Positions 1 to 12,146 of a DNA stretch of 64,000 nucleotides are shown here, in pieces. A program made the translations under genes and the position numbers. Position 1 is the stretch's first letter. The number at the start of each line of letters is the position of its first letter. Below the pieces are notes generated by a model. That model was not told the DNA's origin, did no database searches, and was given only the letters and a program-made list of their open reading frames with translations. The stretch covers positions 20,229,503-20,293,502 of the forward strand of contig NC_135551.1 in the NCBI RefSeq assembly GCF_964340395.1, in the 5' to 3' direction. The DNA comes from Glandiceps talaboti. Lineage: Eukaryota; Hemichordata; Enteropneusta; Spengelidae.

Positions 1-660
1 TTTGACAGCAACAAGAAATCATTGACTTATATTACAAAGTGACACCCATTCATTTGGTTGCTTGTTGTAAATAAATTTCGAATTGACAAAGCCAATGATT
101 GTTCCATATTGAAGATTTACCACAGGTCGACATCCTGCACGCACTGTGAGTAACTGCTTCGGTGGAACACAAAGATCTGTGGCACGCTGTAGTAACATGA
201 GTAATGACTGTAGAGGGCGCCCTGAGTGAGAACAACGCATTGTGTTCATGCAATGTTTTCAATTCGATCTCGTCACTGTGCTTCAATCGTCGAGGGGCAG
301 GTCGAGGGGCACGAGTTTGTAAGCCCCGCCTACTTTACTACACATGACCGAAATGCGGTGAGATCAGAGGAACGTTACACATTCTCACAACCGATCTCCA
401 CAAAGCGATGAGAAGAAAAGCTGAATGAACATGCATGGGTGAGCATGTAGAAGTCCAATTGACTAGCATATATATATAGCCAGCTAGCTGTCCGTGTGGT
501 GTTTATCATCATTCGAGCCATCCAAATTAGGACCGAATTAGTGCGTGTTGGACAGAAAACGTTAAACAACAACACATCTGCCAAAGGGGATATGCACGGC
601 AGTGTGACACGCAGCACAACTATCGTTGAAATTGCCAAGTTTTAATTGCTTGTTCCAGCC
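1..660 (+). promoter_or_regulatory. 5' flank and probable 5' UTR of the eva1c-like gene
   Basis: Sequence upstream of the first coding ATG. It has no convincing open frame. A TATATATA stretch lies near 470-478 and a CCAAT near 455-460, about 185-205 bases before the ATG; these could be core promoter elements but are common by chance in AT-rich DNA. The bases just before the ATG (CCAGCC, then ATGG) make a strong Kozak context. The transcription start and any non-coding first exon cannot be seen from sequence alone. Confidence 0.35.
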
Positions 661-742
661 ATGGATTTATCTCAAGTATTCTTTTATGGTTTAATTGAAC
701 TCGTGCTGGCTATTGTGCATGCGGCAGCCGCTGATTATTCTG
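661..742 (+). CDS. eva1c: eva1c-like exon 1: signal peptide
   Basis: First coding exon of the lectin gene, residues 1-27 plus one base. The ATG at 661 is in a near-ideal Kozak context (GCC ATG G). The frame is open from 646, but only through a TTG, so 661 is the likely start. It encodes a hydrophobic leader rich in V, L, I and A, ending HAAAADYS, with a plausible signal-peptidase site after the alanine run; an acidic Glu13 in the hydrophobic core is slightly odd. The exon ends at a consensus donor, G|GTAAGT at 743, leaving phase 1, which is the phase needed by exon 2 at 33858. Linking the two across a 33-kb intron is inferred from phase, strand and the need for a signal peptide. An unseen small exon in between is possible. 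Confidence 0.65.
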
Positions 743-3578
743 GTAAGTGTGTCATTTTAATGAAACTTCAAAAATCTGGCAGCCGTCGTGCTAACTTTGT
801 AAATATTGTTGTGAGAGAGATATTCGCTCAATGTGCTACGACATCGTTCACAGAGCGTACGTACGTGTACACAACACATTGCGCAATGCAATCAATGTGG
901 TCACAATGTTTGAAAAGTGACCCACAATTAAACGAATGTTTTGCGGTTTTTGCGGTCTGTCCCATTGGTAGGCGATATACGTCGCTAAGGAGAGCGTGAC
1001 ACGAGTGCCTCCAAAGCGGGAGTTTAGATACTAGTATCAGATAAGTAACTGAAATGCCGTGTATGCTTCTTTCTTAATTTAAGATTAAACACGGCGATGC
1101 GTCCTCCTCGGAAGTAAGTCGTAACCTTTCCTTACCATATCGATCTTGTTGATTGTGATTTATTTGTTAAGGCGCGTGCCAATAATAGTTGCAACTTTTT
1201 ATAGTTTGGACACTGGGGTTACAAACTAGAGAGATCGTTTGGGGGGGGGGGGGGGAAATAAAAGAAAACCCAATTGTTTGCTTCATGTGCGGTGGTCACC
1301 TTTGAAGAGATTACTTTTAGTTTACAGCGAAGTGATCGTTTGTGTAAATGGTCGAAAGCCGCCCACAACTTTTTTTACAGGTCTTTGTACCAAGTTGCAA
1401 AGTGGAGGTGCGTTGTTTCACACCCATTCGCTAAAACTATCAAGTTTGCATACACATATGTACAACGATAGTTATCATAGATTTTTAACAAACTCAGAAT
1501 CTGACCGACCACAGAACCTGTTTTCTAGATATTTTCGTAAATTTGAAACGGTTACAGGCCACATGCTTTGTAAAAAAAAGTGTGTTTAATGTTTGTGTAA
1601 ATTGTTTAGTCGAAGGTCAACAAACTTGATTACAGGCCGAGAGAACAAACATTACGTGTTTGTATTCACGGAACTGTGCCGAAAGGAAGCAAGCGTTGAT
1701 TAGTATCCCCCAAAATTTCTGGCGGTAAAATTGTACAAAAGTTCTCTGTGTCTATACCTTTATATATGAGTGTATCCATCGCCCCGGGAAGCCACAATTC
1801 GCTATACGGAATTTGAATATATCATGTATGAGCATTCCGTGTGTGTGTGGGTATGTTTTAATTCAATTAGAAGCACCCTTAGGGTCGAGTGACACATGTT
1901 TTTTCCCAGGACATGCAGTACGGAGAGACTCGCGACAACGTGGCTTGATGTTGTAAACAGGACGGTCTTTTTGTTGTCGGGATGTGGGGTACGTTTCTCC
2001 GAAGAACGGACATTGCACGAAGCCTTTAAAACTATTAGAACTGTAAAATTGCATGCCGTCACTAAGGCTTGAAAACCATAGTGAAACCACTACCAATTAC
2101 CGATGACACACAAGTTTCAACACAATTAATGCACCAATACATATTTGGCGCTTTGTTACCATGGAAACACTAAGTCATCACTTCTTTGATGTACACATAC
2201 CTTTGATATATGCAGGCATCATGTGAATTTTCCCCTATTTCTCACCTTGCAAATGTGTTAACAGAAAATGATAAGAATCTTTGAAATTTTAGTCAGTGTT
2301 AGGTGATTGATTTTTGTAACAAATGCACAGAAAAGTGTAAACTAAACATGGTTAAAACAATAGATATGTTAATAAAAGAAGTCTGCAGGAACAAAAGAAG
2401 CATTGTTTAGGGTTGGCTATCACACATCATCTGCCCCAGAAACTGAATATTACTTTTCTTTGTTTAGAAAGTTCACCGAAATGAATGATTATTTTCCAGG
2501 CTTTTTAAAAAAAAAATCTAATGTATGTTAGTTTGATGTTTCCATGTATCCTGTTACATTTGGTTTGGGGTGTGTTGAGACATAGATTTTCTTGTACATG
2601 TGTTTGAGACCATGGTAGTATATGAGGAGGGACTTATACCCCCCCCCCCCCCCATGAGAAGACAAAGTATTTAGGTATGCATTCCGTCATAGACCCTCCA
2701 TATGCTCCACCAACATAGTGGAGGGTCTGTAATTCTTTCTGATCAGTTGTCAAAAATTTTGTTTCTTCCTCATTGTATCAATTCAATTAGTATGCAATCT
2801 GTCTTGATAAGTCTTTAGAACATGTAGAAGATAGTCACCTACTTGGCCTTATCTTAGTAATTATTTCTTAGCCAATGTACTCTTCACAGATAAAATTACA
2901 AATAATCTAAGATCTCTGGTTTCTGCACTGTGGTTGCAAAGTACTCAGACGCCAGCAATATGAACATTTTACTGGGATGTGACACTTTTAAAAGAACTAC
3001 ATATGAACTAAGAAATATATCCGATAAGTGTATAGAAGCACTTAATCACAGCTTAAGTTTAAAGTCTTGTAAAGTATTGTGTTTGGAGTCTGGCTTACAC
3101 TCCCTGACAGGTAGTTTGTGTGGTCTCACAGTGTTGATGGGGGCAATATGGCTGCTTCAAATCAACACTCGTCCACTTCTATCCACTTCATGGTGTAAGC
3201 TGCTCGAATTTCTAAATCAACTTATGATGACAGAGATATGGGGTCCAGTTACAGGAAACTGGTCAAGTAGGTGAAAAATGTTGATGTGGTTACTAGATAT
3301 AAAAATAAATATGAAAATTGGGCTTCTAAAACAACTTAATAGTTCATCTGTAAAGATCACTGTGAAACGTGCTGGATGGTGAGGTGTTAGAAATAGCGTT
3401 ATTAATTTGATAGCGTGGAGACGTGTTGAAATTTCTGCTACAAAGTTTCTGTATCAAAGTTTGTATTGTAAGTTGAAACTTACAGTCCAGTAGTCAAGAT
3501 ATAGGAACTATCATGTCTCCTGACATAAACTGCAAAAAAAGGAAAAGACTTCAGATTTTTTTTTCTGTTATTGAGTAA

Positions 3579-3970
3579 ATTTGATCCTAGTCTTGTTCCA
3601 ATACGACTCGTTACGATTACTACCATCATTTCCACTCACGTATAGGGAAAGTCCTTATTCTAACACAGAAATCTGTGCTACCCCAGACTGCATGCTCATA
3701 TAAACATGATCACATTGTGTCCCCAGATAATTTTAGTTTCAGACTGGAGATGGAGTTTGGTTAATGAACATTTGTTTAAAGGAACTTATTAATTGCAACA
3801 GTCTGTCAATTTGTGATGGATTACTACTGACATGCCTCGTTTACCCTTGGGGAGGAGGGGGGGGGGTGTAGCACAGATTTCTGTGTTAGAATAACGACTT
3901 TCCCTATACATGAGTGGAGATGATGGTAGTAATTGTAACACATCGTATAGGAACTAGACTAATTTGATCC
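3579..3970. mobile_element. MITE, 9-bp-TSD (Mutator-like) family, copy 1
   Basis: The element runs from 3588 to 3961 (374 bp), with terminal inverted repeats of about 100 bp starting TAGTCTTGTTCC on the left and TAGTCTAGTTCC on the right. Both arms contain the sequence around CACAGAAATCTGTG. It is flanked by an exact 9-bp direct repeat, ATTTGATCC (3579-3587 and 3962-3970). Long TIRs with a 9-bp duplication are typical of Mutator-like non-autonomous elements; that superfamily name is an inference. No coding capacity. Confidence 0.8.
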
Positions 3971-5559
3971 ATTAGTGACTACAAATTACAAATTAACTTT
4001 AATATCAAATAACATAAACGGTAGGCCTTGATATTTTTCACAAAATTCTGCTATTTTAAATTTTTTTTTTTTTATTCAGCAAATGGTTTCTTGAAACTTA
4101 AGTTTGCACATAGTTGAGCCTGGTATTATTTACTTGTATACACAAACATGAAAGTTGTTCCAAGCATATTTTTGCTTTTCTGTGTTAAATATGCAAAAAA
4201 TTATAAGCTCAGAAACCTTTTAGGTGTATACTATAACAAAAATAGTGAAGGAAAGACTGATTGTAATACATTATTCATGTGAGGGGTCGAGGAGGGAGGG
4301 GGAGGGGCGGGGGTGGGGTGGTCGATGGGGGTGATTTGTTTAGTAAAATTAACACATATAGTACCGATATGGAGAAATATACAAAAATACCCCTCATAGT
4401 TGTATTCACCAAAGAGTCTGACAATGACATTATAGGGTATTTGCATATATTTTTAAAGGTGTACTGGCTGTAACTGCAGCAGTATTGTTTTATGATCAGA
4501 CAACCAACAATATTCGCAGAAAATTGTTAAAATAACAAAAATTAGATATTGTATGTATTCATTTTATCCATAAGTAGTTCATTAACATGGTCCCGTGGAG
4601 GGGGGGGGGGGCAGTGATTTTAGTGTATGGACTCAAAAAATCAATTTAATTGGATTTATTTTACTGTATTGTGTATGGCTACACAAATACATTTAAAATC
4701 AATTTAATTTAATTGGATTTATTGTACTGTACTGTATTATGTACGACTATATATTTGCAACAAGTTGGATTTGTGTCTTATTTATAAGCCCAAGGGGCTG
4801 GATGTGGCAAGTTGTAATAACAATTGTACCAGATCATTTATACAAATGTATACTTTAAGTCCACATAGGACACGTTAATAAATAAAATACAACAACAACA
4901 ACAACTATACAAGTACATTTACCCATACATATGATGCAATACTATTCAAGGTATACGATATTCCTTGAGTATAATTACTGTGTGGGTGGCTGTGGATGAA
5001 TTTTAAATTGCATCTCATGCATCGCACGACTTCTAGAGTAACGACTTTGACTATACCGTGATTGGAGGTGTAAATGGTAGCGATACCATACTACAAATAT
5101 ACATGTAGACTACCTTTGGTACTGCTATGCCAGACACAACTCATTTTCAACCTTTCCTCAAAAACAATACCAGAGTATCAACACATGCCAACTGCAATCC
5201 AAAGATATTTTAACTTGCATACTTTGATTATCAAGTTACATTTAATTATAGGAAAATTTTTTTGTATTAAATTCTGAGTATTTTAAGTATGTATATCAAA
5301 TAAAACCCATCACCGTGACATCCAGAATTAATAAGACCAACATAGTAATAATTTTAGTAATTTGGAAACATATTGAGTTTCAAATGTTTCATTTGGGAGA
5401 TCAGTCTTTGTGAAATTAATATTCTCTTGAAAAAATACAATGTAGTAGCTACTACTAGTACTAGTACTGAGGTTACAGCTAGTACAGCTTTTATATGGTA
5501 GTTTTATAATGTCATTAAATGTTTTAATATTGTGGGAAGGAGCTATACAAAATGTACAC

Positions 5560-6000
5560 TGTCATAACCAGTGTTTTTGCTAAGGTGTGGAAAATGATCC
5601 TGGTAAAAGGAAGAGGTAAATCTGGTAAAAAATGACATGTGTCATGATATTGGTGAAGAACCTGGGTAAAAATGACAGGGGAACTCAGGTAGATTTTACC
5701 TACTTCCCACCCTTAACAAAAACACTGGTAAAATGACAGGGGAACTCAGGTAGATTTTACCTACTTACCACCCTTAACAAAAACACTGGTAAAAACTAAA
5801 ATGACAGGGGAACTCAGGTAGATTTTACTTACTTACCACCCTTAACAAAAACACTGGTGGGTAACAATAGTAAAATGACGGGAACTCAGGTAGATTTTAC
5901 TTACTTACCACCCTTAACAAAAACACTGGTGGGTAACACTGGTAAAATGACAGGGGAACTCAGGTAAATTTTAACTACTTATCACCCTTTATAACAAAAA
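5560..6000. repeat. Degenerate tandem repeat, GGTAAAATGACAGG unit
   Basis: About five copies of a roughly 60-90 bp unit. Each contains AAAATGACAGGGGAACTCAGG, a GATTTTACCTACTTA-type block and CCCTTAACAAAAACACTGG. Unit lengths vary through small insertions between the last block and the next GGTAAAATGAC. A related, inverted, more diverged set occurs at 61060-61275. Confidence 0.8.
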
Positions 6001-6300
6001 ACATTGATAACAGCTGTTTGAACAATTTGATACAATTTGCGTTGAACAATATTACATACGACTTTAGGACTTGAGACTTCCATCAAAGTCAGGTGATAAA
6101 CAGAACATGATAAATTGTCAGGACTTCTTGTTTATCTTTGGACCCAGTTCCCACTCACCGCAATCAACAACTGTGAATAACATTGTTCCCCTTTTTTATG
6201 TTAAATTTGAAATATTTGAAAGATGTAGGTTTTACCTGTATAAAAAGTTATATGTAAACTAGACAGACTGACAGTATTTCAAGTTGGATGGTATTCCACT

Positions 6301-6755
6301 TTAAAGGCCCACGTTAGATTAGGTTGATAATTTGTCTGGTAAAGCTATAGAAAACATTGGTCCTGAATTATAGAATAGTCCTAGCTAAATTAGCTGGTAA
6401 TTATAATATTATGGGCTATATGAGAGCACCAATGGGAGATCATGGGATTGAAATTTATTTTTAAAAAAAACAACAGTTGATTGGCCGAGCTATCGAAAAA
6501 GTTTGTCCTGAGTAATAGAATGGTCTTTGCTATTTATGAGAGCACTAATGCGAGATCGTGGGATTGAAGTATGGGCCTTTAATTGCTCAGTTTGCATTAG
6601 GATTGAAATTTATTTCTGAAAAACAGTAGTGTGGCAGAGCCATAGAAAAAGTTAACCCAGGAAAAAAATAGTGACCTCGGTAAACCATTATCAGGCATCA
6701 CTGATAAAAGAACACTAAATGCAAGAACATGGGGTTGAATTATGTGCCTTTTAAG
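6301..6755. mobile_element. TTAAAGGCCC-ended element, compound copy
   Basis: A 282-bp segment begins TTAAAGGCCCACG (6301) and ends GGGATTGAAGTATGGGCCTTTAA (about 6560-6582). A further degenerate copy of its right half runs to about 6755, ending GGGGTTGAATTATGTGCCTTTTAAG. The interior repeats a block containing GGATTGAAATTTATTT and a CATAGAAAAAGTT-like motif. The same ends occur at 7403-7563 and 13861-16015, so this is a dispersed inverted-repeat family. No coding capacity. Confidence 0.6.
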
Positions 6756-7130
6756 TTAACATCGAAAAGCCTACACAGCATTTTCAGTTGATAGAGCAAA
6801 ACATTCTTTGTATCAACAAAAATAAATAGATAAGTTCCTTGTAGATTTAAGAATGCTCAGTATATTTATTTTTTACTGTTTCTTGTAGTCTCTCCCCTGT
6901 TTTCTGTTTATTTTACCATTTAGATGTGTTTTGTGATACTGTATACAGAAATGATACAACCACTATAGACTGTCATACCAATCATTGCATGGATTCCAAA
7001 GGACACACGCAAAGTTAGCTAATTGAAGATAATATCCTGTATGAACTCCACTATCAACAAATGTGGAAGGTCTGCCATTCCTGCAGTTAAATGGTCCTTT
7101 CAGTTCATATCTTGACTGACAATTGGGGTA

Positions 7131-7143
7131 TGACCTTTGACCT
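7131..7143 (-). promoter_or_regulatory. Perfect DR1 nuclear-receptor motif
   Basis: TGACCTTTGACCT, the reverse complement of AGGTCA-A-AGGTCA, a consensus direct repeat spaced by one base. DR1 sites are bound by HNF4, RXR heterodimers and COUP-TF type receptors. The motif is exact; whether it is used is not known from sequence. Confidence 0.45.
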
Positions 7144-7402
7144 TTGCAGACACCATGTTGGGTATTCTCCATGGTAAAACTGATACTGTGTAGTATCACT
7201 CTCAGTTGATTTGATAATTCAGAGCAGATAGTCTGAAAAATGTTAGATCTTGGCTTTCTTTATTTTATACCTCTACACAAATTAAAAAGAAACAAAAAAG
7301 AAAAGAAAATTAGGGGAAATTGACTAATTATCACTTGCTAATATCAGTACATGTAAGTTTTTAATATTTTTTTTGTATCAAATTATCATCAATATTAACA
7401 AC

Positions 7403-7563
7403 TTAAAGGCCCAGTTTGGATAAGGTTAAAAATTAGGTGTACATGTAAAAGCAGGGAAACAGTTGTCTAACAAAAATTTTGGTTAAAACAGATGTCAAAA
7501 GTTAGTCCAGAATGAAAGAAAAATCTACTACGAGAGCCTGGGATTGAATCGCTGGCCTTTTAC
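7403..7563. mobile_element. TTAAAGGCCC-ended MITE
   Basis: Starts TTAAAGGCCCAGTTTGG and ends GGGATTGAATCGCTGGCCTTTTA, about 160 bp. The left end resembles the element at 6301 (a GATNAGGTT block follows at the same distance); the right end shares the GGGATTGAA block. No open frame. Confidence 0.6.
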
Positions 7564-8305
7564 AAATTAAAAGTGAAATTATCAATTTGAAAATGGCCTT
7601 TAATTATTAAAATTAAGTAACTAAAATGATAATTAGTGAAAAGAAATCATTACCAAAATATTTAAGACACAAAAATAATTTTATTCAAATATTTGTTGAA
7701 AATCTTTATTCAGAAGATATTGTAAAAGAAGTCCAGGCTATTTTTGAAGGTATAGTTCCTACCATCAGTGTGCCCTCTAATGATAGCCAAATTTTGTTGC
7801 TGTGAGTCAAAATGAGAAAAACTGACATTTCTTGTGAGTCACCACATACATACAGTAGTAAGAGATAGGGGAAGACAAAATTTTGGTGCATCACTAGAAA
7901 ATATGTGCGTCAGTGGTGCGTCAAATTGGCTTAGAGGGCACACTGCCGACCATTTTGATTTCTCTCAGAATACATGTAGTAACGATAGTTTTGTCATGAC
8001 CCACTTCCTCTGAACTATATAAATAACAGGGTAGAAATTCTACCTTCAAGAATAATGAAATAGTCGTACTGTTTTCCTTCCCTGGAGCTGTTCTACTTGA
8101 GTACGAAAATGAGTTTAAATTGGCATAAAATTGAATTCTAACATCTTGTGGTTTTGGTGAATTTCCACAGGAAGCTGGTAGTAGCTGGAAGCTAATAGGA
8201 AGTGTGGGGGTTGAGTTGTAATGTTTGTGGCCATAGCCACTGTATGTATGCAGATCATAATAATAACTTTGTTACACAACTGCATCATCAGAGAATACAG
8301 TAAGG

Positions 8306-8307
<2 letters not shown>

Positions 8308-8350
<43 letters not shown>
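8308..8350. repeat. (AAC)n microsatellite
   Basis: About 14 perfect AAC units, followed by a short AT-rich tract with TATATA near 8360-8390. Confidence 0.95.
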
Positions 8351-9728
8351 TTTAAAAAATATATATATATAAAATATATCTATATCTATAAGTTTATGCA
8401 GATAATGTGAAATACTTTAAAATTGCAATGTGAACACAGTAATTTGGGAAAGTTTGGTAATATTTACATGCATTTTGTGTGTGTTGGTGTGGGGAGGGCC
8501 CGGGATGCAAGTCAGGTACATTGTTGTTGGTTAGGGCAGTGCATGAGTGAGTATGTAATATCTATCTACCAGAGTTCCCAAGGTATTTTGTAGGGTTCCC
8601 CATCAAAATGATGTTACTAGGTATGAAAATCTCTGTAAGTTTGACAACCTCCCCCCGCCTCCCAATGTGACTGGATTCCTGAACTTTTGCAAAAATCACT
8701 AGGTTGCTATGATATAGCGAGTACCAAACTATATCCCAATTTTGAACTCTTTCAACCAATATCCACTTCATCATAATCACAGCAGAATAAATCCTACATG
8801 TACATGTACATCATGATGGACAATACATTAACTTTACTGTCAGTGACTGATAAATCAATTAATAACATATATAGACTCCTACATTACCAGTATTCAGGCT
8901 TTCAAATTTTTGGTTATTTTCAACCAGGGACTCATAATGTACACGATACTGTTATGTACATTCGACAATGCTGAAATTTCTGTGTTCCATCAATCATCCT
9001 TTGTCCATGTTTACTATTTACAAGTAACTAGGGAATCTAGTAAAATACTGACTAATATGGGAATAAAAAAGAAGGAGAAAGAATTCAAGGCTATAGTCGC
9101 CTATAGTTAAAAACCTTATGGGTATCATGTGTGTACAATTCAATGGTCTATCAATACCTCGCTTGGTTGGACAACTCATCGGATGCACAGAGTGTATGGC
9201 ATGATCTTAGGTCTATGGGGATTGTCTTTAGATTTTCTTCACAATGTTGACTGTGTTTAATTTGCTGCAGGGAATCTGTCTTATCTTGCAGATGGCAGTA
9301 TGTTTTTGTAAGGCCAGTGTGTAAAGCTATACCTGTGTGATGTTCCCCTAGCTGCTCACCAAGGTCAAATCTAACACTTTAATCAATATTATGGGATTGT
9401 TTGTGCTAAGGTGTTTGAACCCTAGTCTAGAGACTATAATATCCAGTGGGTCTGAATCTGAAGATCTTGTTCGAGATGATCGGATACCATCTTGGCATCC
9501 AGACTATCGTGGTAATAAAGAACACTTGTATAGATTTTTATACATAATTATAAATTTGGTGAGGTGCCCCAGTAAAATACTTAATTCGACAGCTGAGTAG
9601 ATTTTACCTTCTTTAAATTCTACAATAAACAAAATCACTCAAGAATAATGTAAAACCTACATTATTTTATGGGTGGTAGACTCTCTAGTGAAAGCAAAGA
9701 AACTTATGTAAATCTTGTGCATGTACTT

Positions 9729-9890
9729 CAAACCACACATCGGCTGTCACCTCTCCCCAAAACACGCACTCGGCCCTCCCCAAACCACACATCGGCCCTC
9801 ACCCCTCCCCAAAACTCGCACTCTGCCCTCACCTCTCCCCAAACCACACATCAGCCCTCCCCCTCCCCAAAACTCGCACTACAGTATCGT
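9729..9890. repeat. C-rich minisatellite
   Basis: Alternating degenerate units built from CTCCCCAAAACTCGCACT and CTCCCCAAACCACACATC, joined by CGGCCCTC or CAGCCCTC. Roughly six units. The frames through it are Pro/Thr/Ser repeats without start or domain context and are not taken as genes. Confidence 0.85.
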
Positions 9891-10270
9891 TGACATCGTG
9901 TAATGTATCATACATGTATGTTTTTTTTTTTACATTACTTTAGCTGAGTACTCACAAAAGTCCCCCCCCCCCCACACCAGAAATAAGTCCTGCTGACATA
10001 CTAAATACAAGTTGTCATATTTCTATCTTCTGCTGTTGTGCAAAGTAAATGGTAACAAGTGGTTCCACTGATTATGGCAAGTTTACAAGTAATGTTTGTT
10101 TACTTTCCTCTTACACTTCCCATCAAATTAAAGTACACAGCACATATCCTAAATTGCTATTCTGCCAAATTGTTCACGAACCAAAATAAATATGTTTACA
10201 ATATGTCATTCCCGGAACAATTCGTTCATCTTGTACACAGTCATTGAATGATGGTATTACCACTGATAAC

Positions 10271-10511
10271 TAGCCTACCTGTAGTCTTGGGGACTAACGT
10301 TAAAAAAGTACTACTCTTCTTCAACTATCATAACTGCCATTTTGATTTTTTGAAATATTTGTTTGTCCCTGAGGATGAGCTAAGTGAGATGTACAAATGT
10401 AACTGGCTTGAGCTGGAAGTTGGATGAGGAGCTAAAATTCAAAAATTCGATATGGTAATTACATGTAGGAGAGCTGAAATAGTGTTGTCTTTCAAGACTA
10501 CAGGTAGGCTA
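10271..10511. mobile_element. MITE with 19-bp TIRs TAGCCTACCTGTAGTCTTG
   Basis: A 241-bp segment whose two ends are perfect 19-bp inverted repeats, TAGCCTACCTGTAGTCTTG. The interior has no open frame. The first 13 bases of the TIR match the right end of the element at 62361-62567, which suggests a related family. Target duplication is not clear. Confidence 0.75.
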
Positions 10512-11996
10512 TGGGGACAACTAGGCATGATGATGTTAAAATGTACAATGGTTGCCTAGAATCCAGGGGATCTTTGTTCTCGTGATTTCCCTACCTGGAT
10601 TCGAGGCTAGTACCAAGGGGACAACGTGGTCAATTTTTTATCTCACAAAGGAAATTGTTTGGAAGAGACTTAGTTTTAATAGCTGCAGGGTATCCTTTTA
10701 CCTCACAGACTGCAGTGCAATGTTTTTGTTAGAGCAGTATTAAACCTTTGAAGTAGCTAACATCTACCTGTGTCCCTTGAGGCTGTTTACTGATGTCTTG
10801 TCAAGAATTTTGTAAATTGTGAACAACATGATAGATATTACCAGACCACCCTCCCTGGTGTAAGGGCGCTAGTATTCAAAAAACAAAAGTATGAATGAAT
10901 GTAAATAGGGAAATTGTAAATTTAGCCATATTTGTAAAATCGTTCACCTTGGTGGGCGACGTCTCATTATTGCTTAATAAATAGGAAACTGAATTTTCAA
11001 GCAAGAATATTTTTAAAAGAAACTTTTTTGGAATAAAAAAAAACTATAGCAAAAGTTGTGAAATGAAGACTGCATTTGATGGATGTATACAAGTTGACTA
11101 TGTCACCAGCAACACCATTGTAAGGGTATGTCTGCGTACAAGCGCACAGTACATGTGTACCATGTGGTGGTAACATATGAACACCATTGTAACACTGACC
11201 GTGTGTTATCAGCCATACCATTGTAGCAATATCACTTCTGCATGCATGCTTACCCTCACACTAGCAAGCCATTGTACCATGCTGTGACCCTTTCTTTATT
11301 CAGTCCACTTAAACCATTATTAGAATGAATAGCGGTGACAAAATTACATGTCAAAGGGACAATTATACTCGCCCCAAACTGAGCACCGCACAATGGTATA
11401 CTTTGTAGCCAACAATACGACAGCCTGACTTTCTATTTACACTGGGCTGAAGAAAGGTTTCTTTATTTATTTGCATTAATTACTGGGGCTGACTCAACTA
11501 GTAAACAACGGCAACATTTGCTCAATCCCATGGAATAATAAGGGACAACCGTCTTACAAGTGTGGGAATTCTTCAACAAGTTGCCAGTGTCTTCTTCTTG
11601 AATTATTCATAAGTAATGTCCTTCAAGACATGAATATTTCAGGATTAGTGTATCGCGTGACTTGATGCAGAAAAAAGTAATTTTAGACTTGTGACTTGAT
11701 ACACAAAAAACTAATCTAACATGTACATGTCCATGTTGCCAAGGAAGAATGCTTACTTGGTATATGAAAAGTGTGTTATCTTTCTTGTAAGTAAGAGTTT
11801 ATTCACAACTTTAGTTTAGTTATTAAAAAGGAATAAACTCAAGTAACCTTTCCTTTTTAACAGTAAGAGTTTATTCATAGCAGAACACTTGACACAAATA
11901 GTATATATATATAGATGAACTTGAGTAATTAAATCTCTGTTTGTGACAGTTTATTTATAACGTGGTAATTCACAAATGTAGGGTGGCACATACATT

Positions 11997-12146
11997 TGTA
12001 GTATTCGATGCTACAAATAGCATCGGATGCTTACAAATACCATCTGTAGCATCCGATGCTACAAATATATGTGCTACACCTGTAGCATTCAATGCTACAA
12101 ACAGCATCTGTAGCATCCGATGCTGCAAATATATGTGCCACATCTG
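11997..12146. repeat. Tandem palindromic GTAGCATCCGATGCTAC repeats
   Basis: Five or six GTAGCATNCGATGCTAC-type units, each itself palindromic, separated by AAATA or AAATATATGTGC(C/T)AC spacers. Every unit can fold as a short hairpin. Some units differ by single substitutions that break perfect symmetry, for example ATTCGATGC. Confidence 0.8.

Noticed and set aside
2930-3274. 114-codon plus-strand frame
   Set aside because: Begins at a non-ATG codon, ends in plain intron, no domain or splice logic linking it to the lectin gene.
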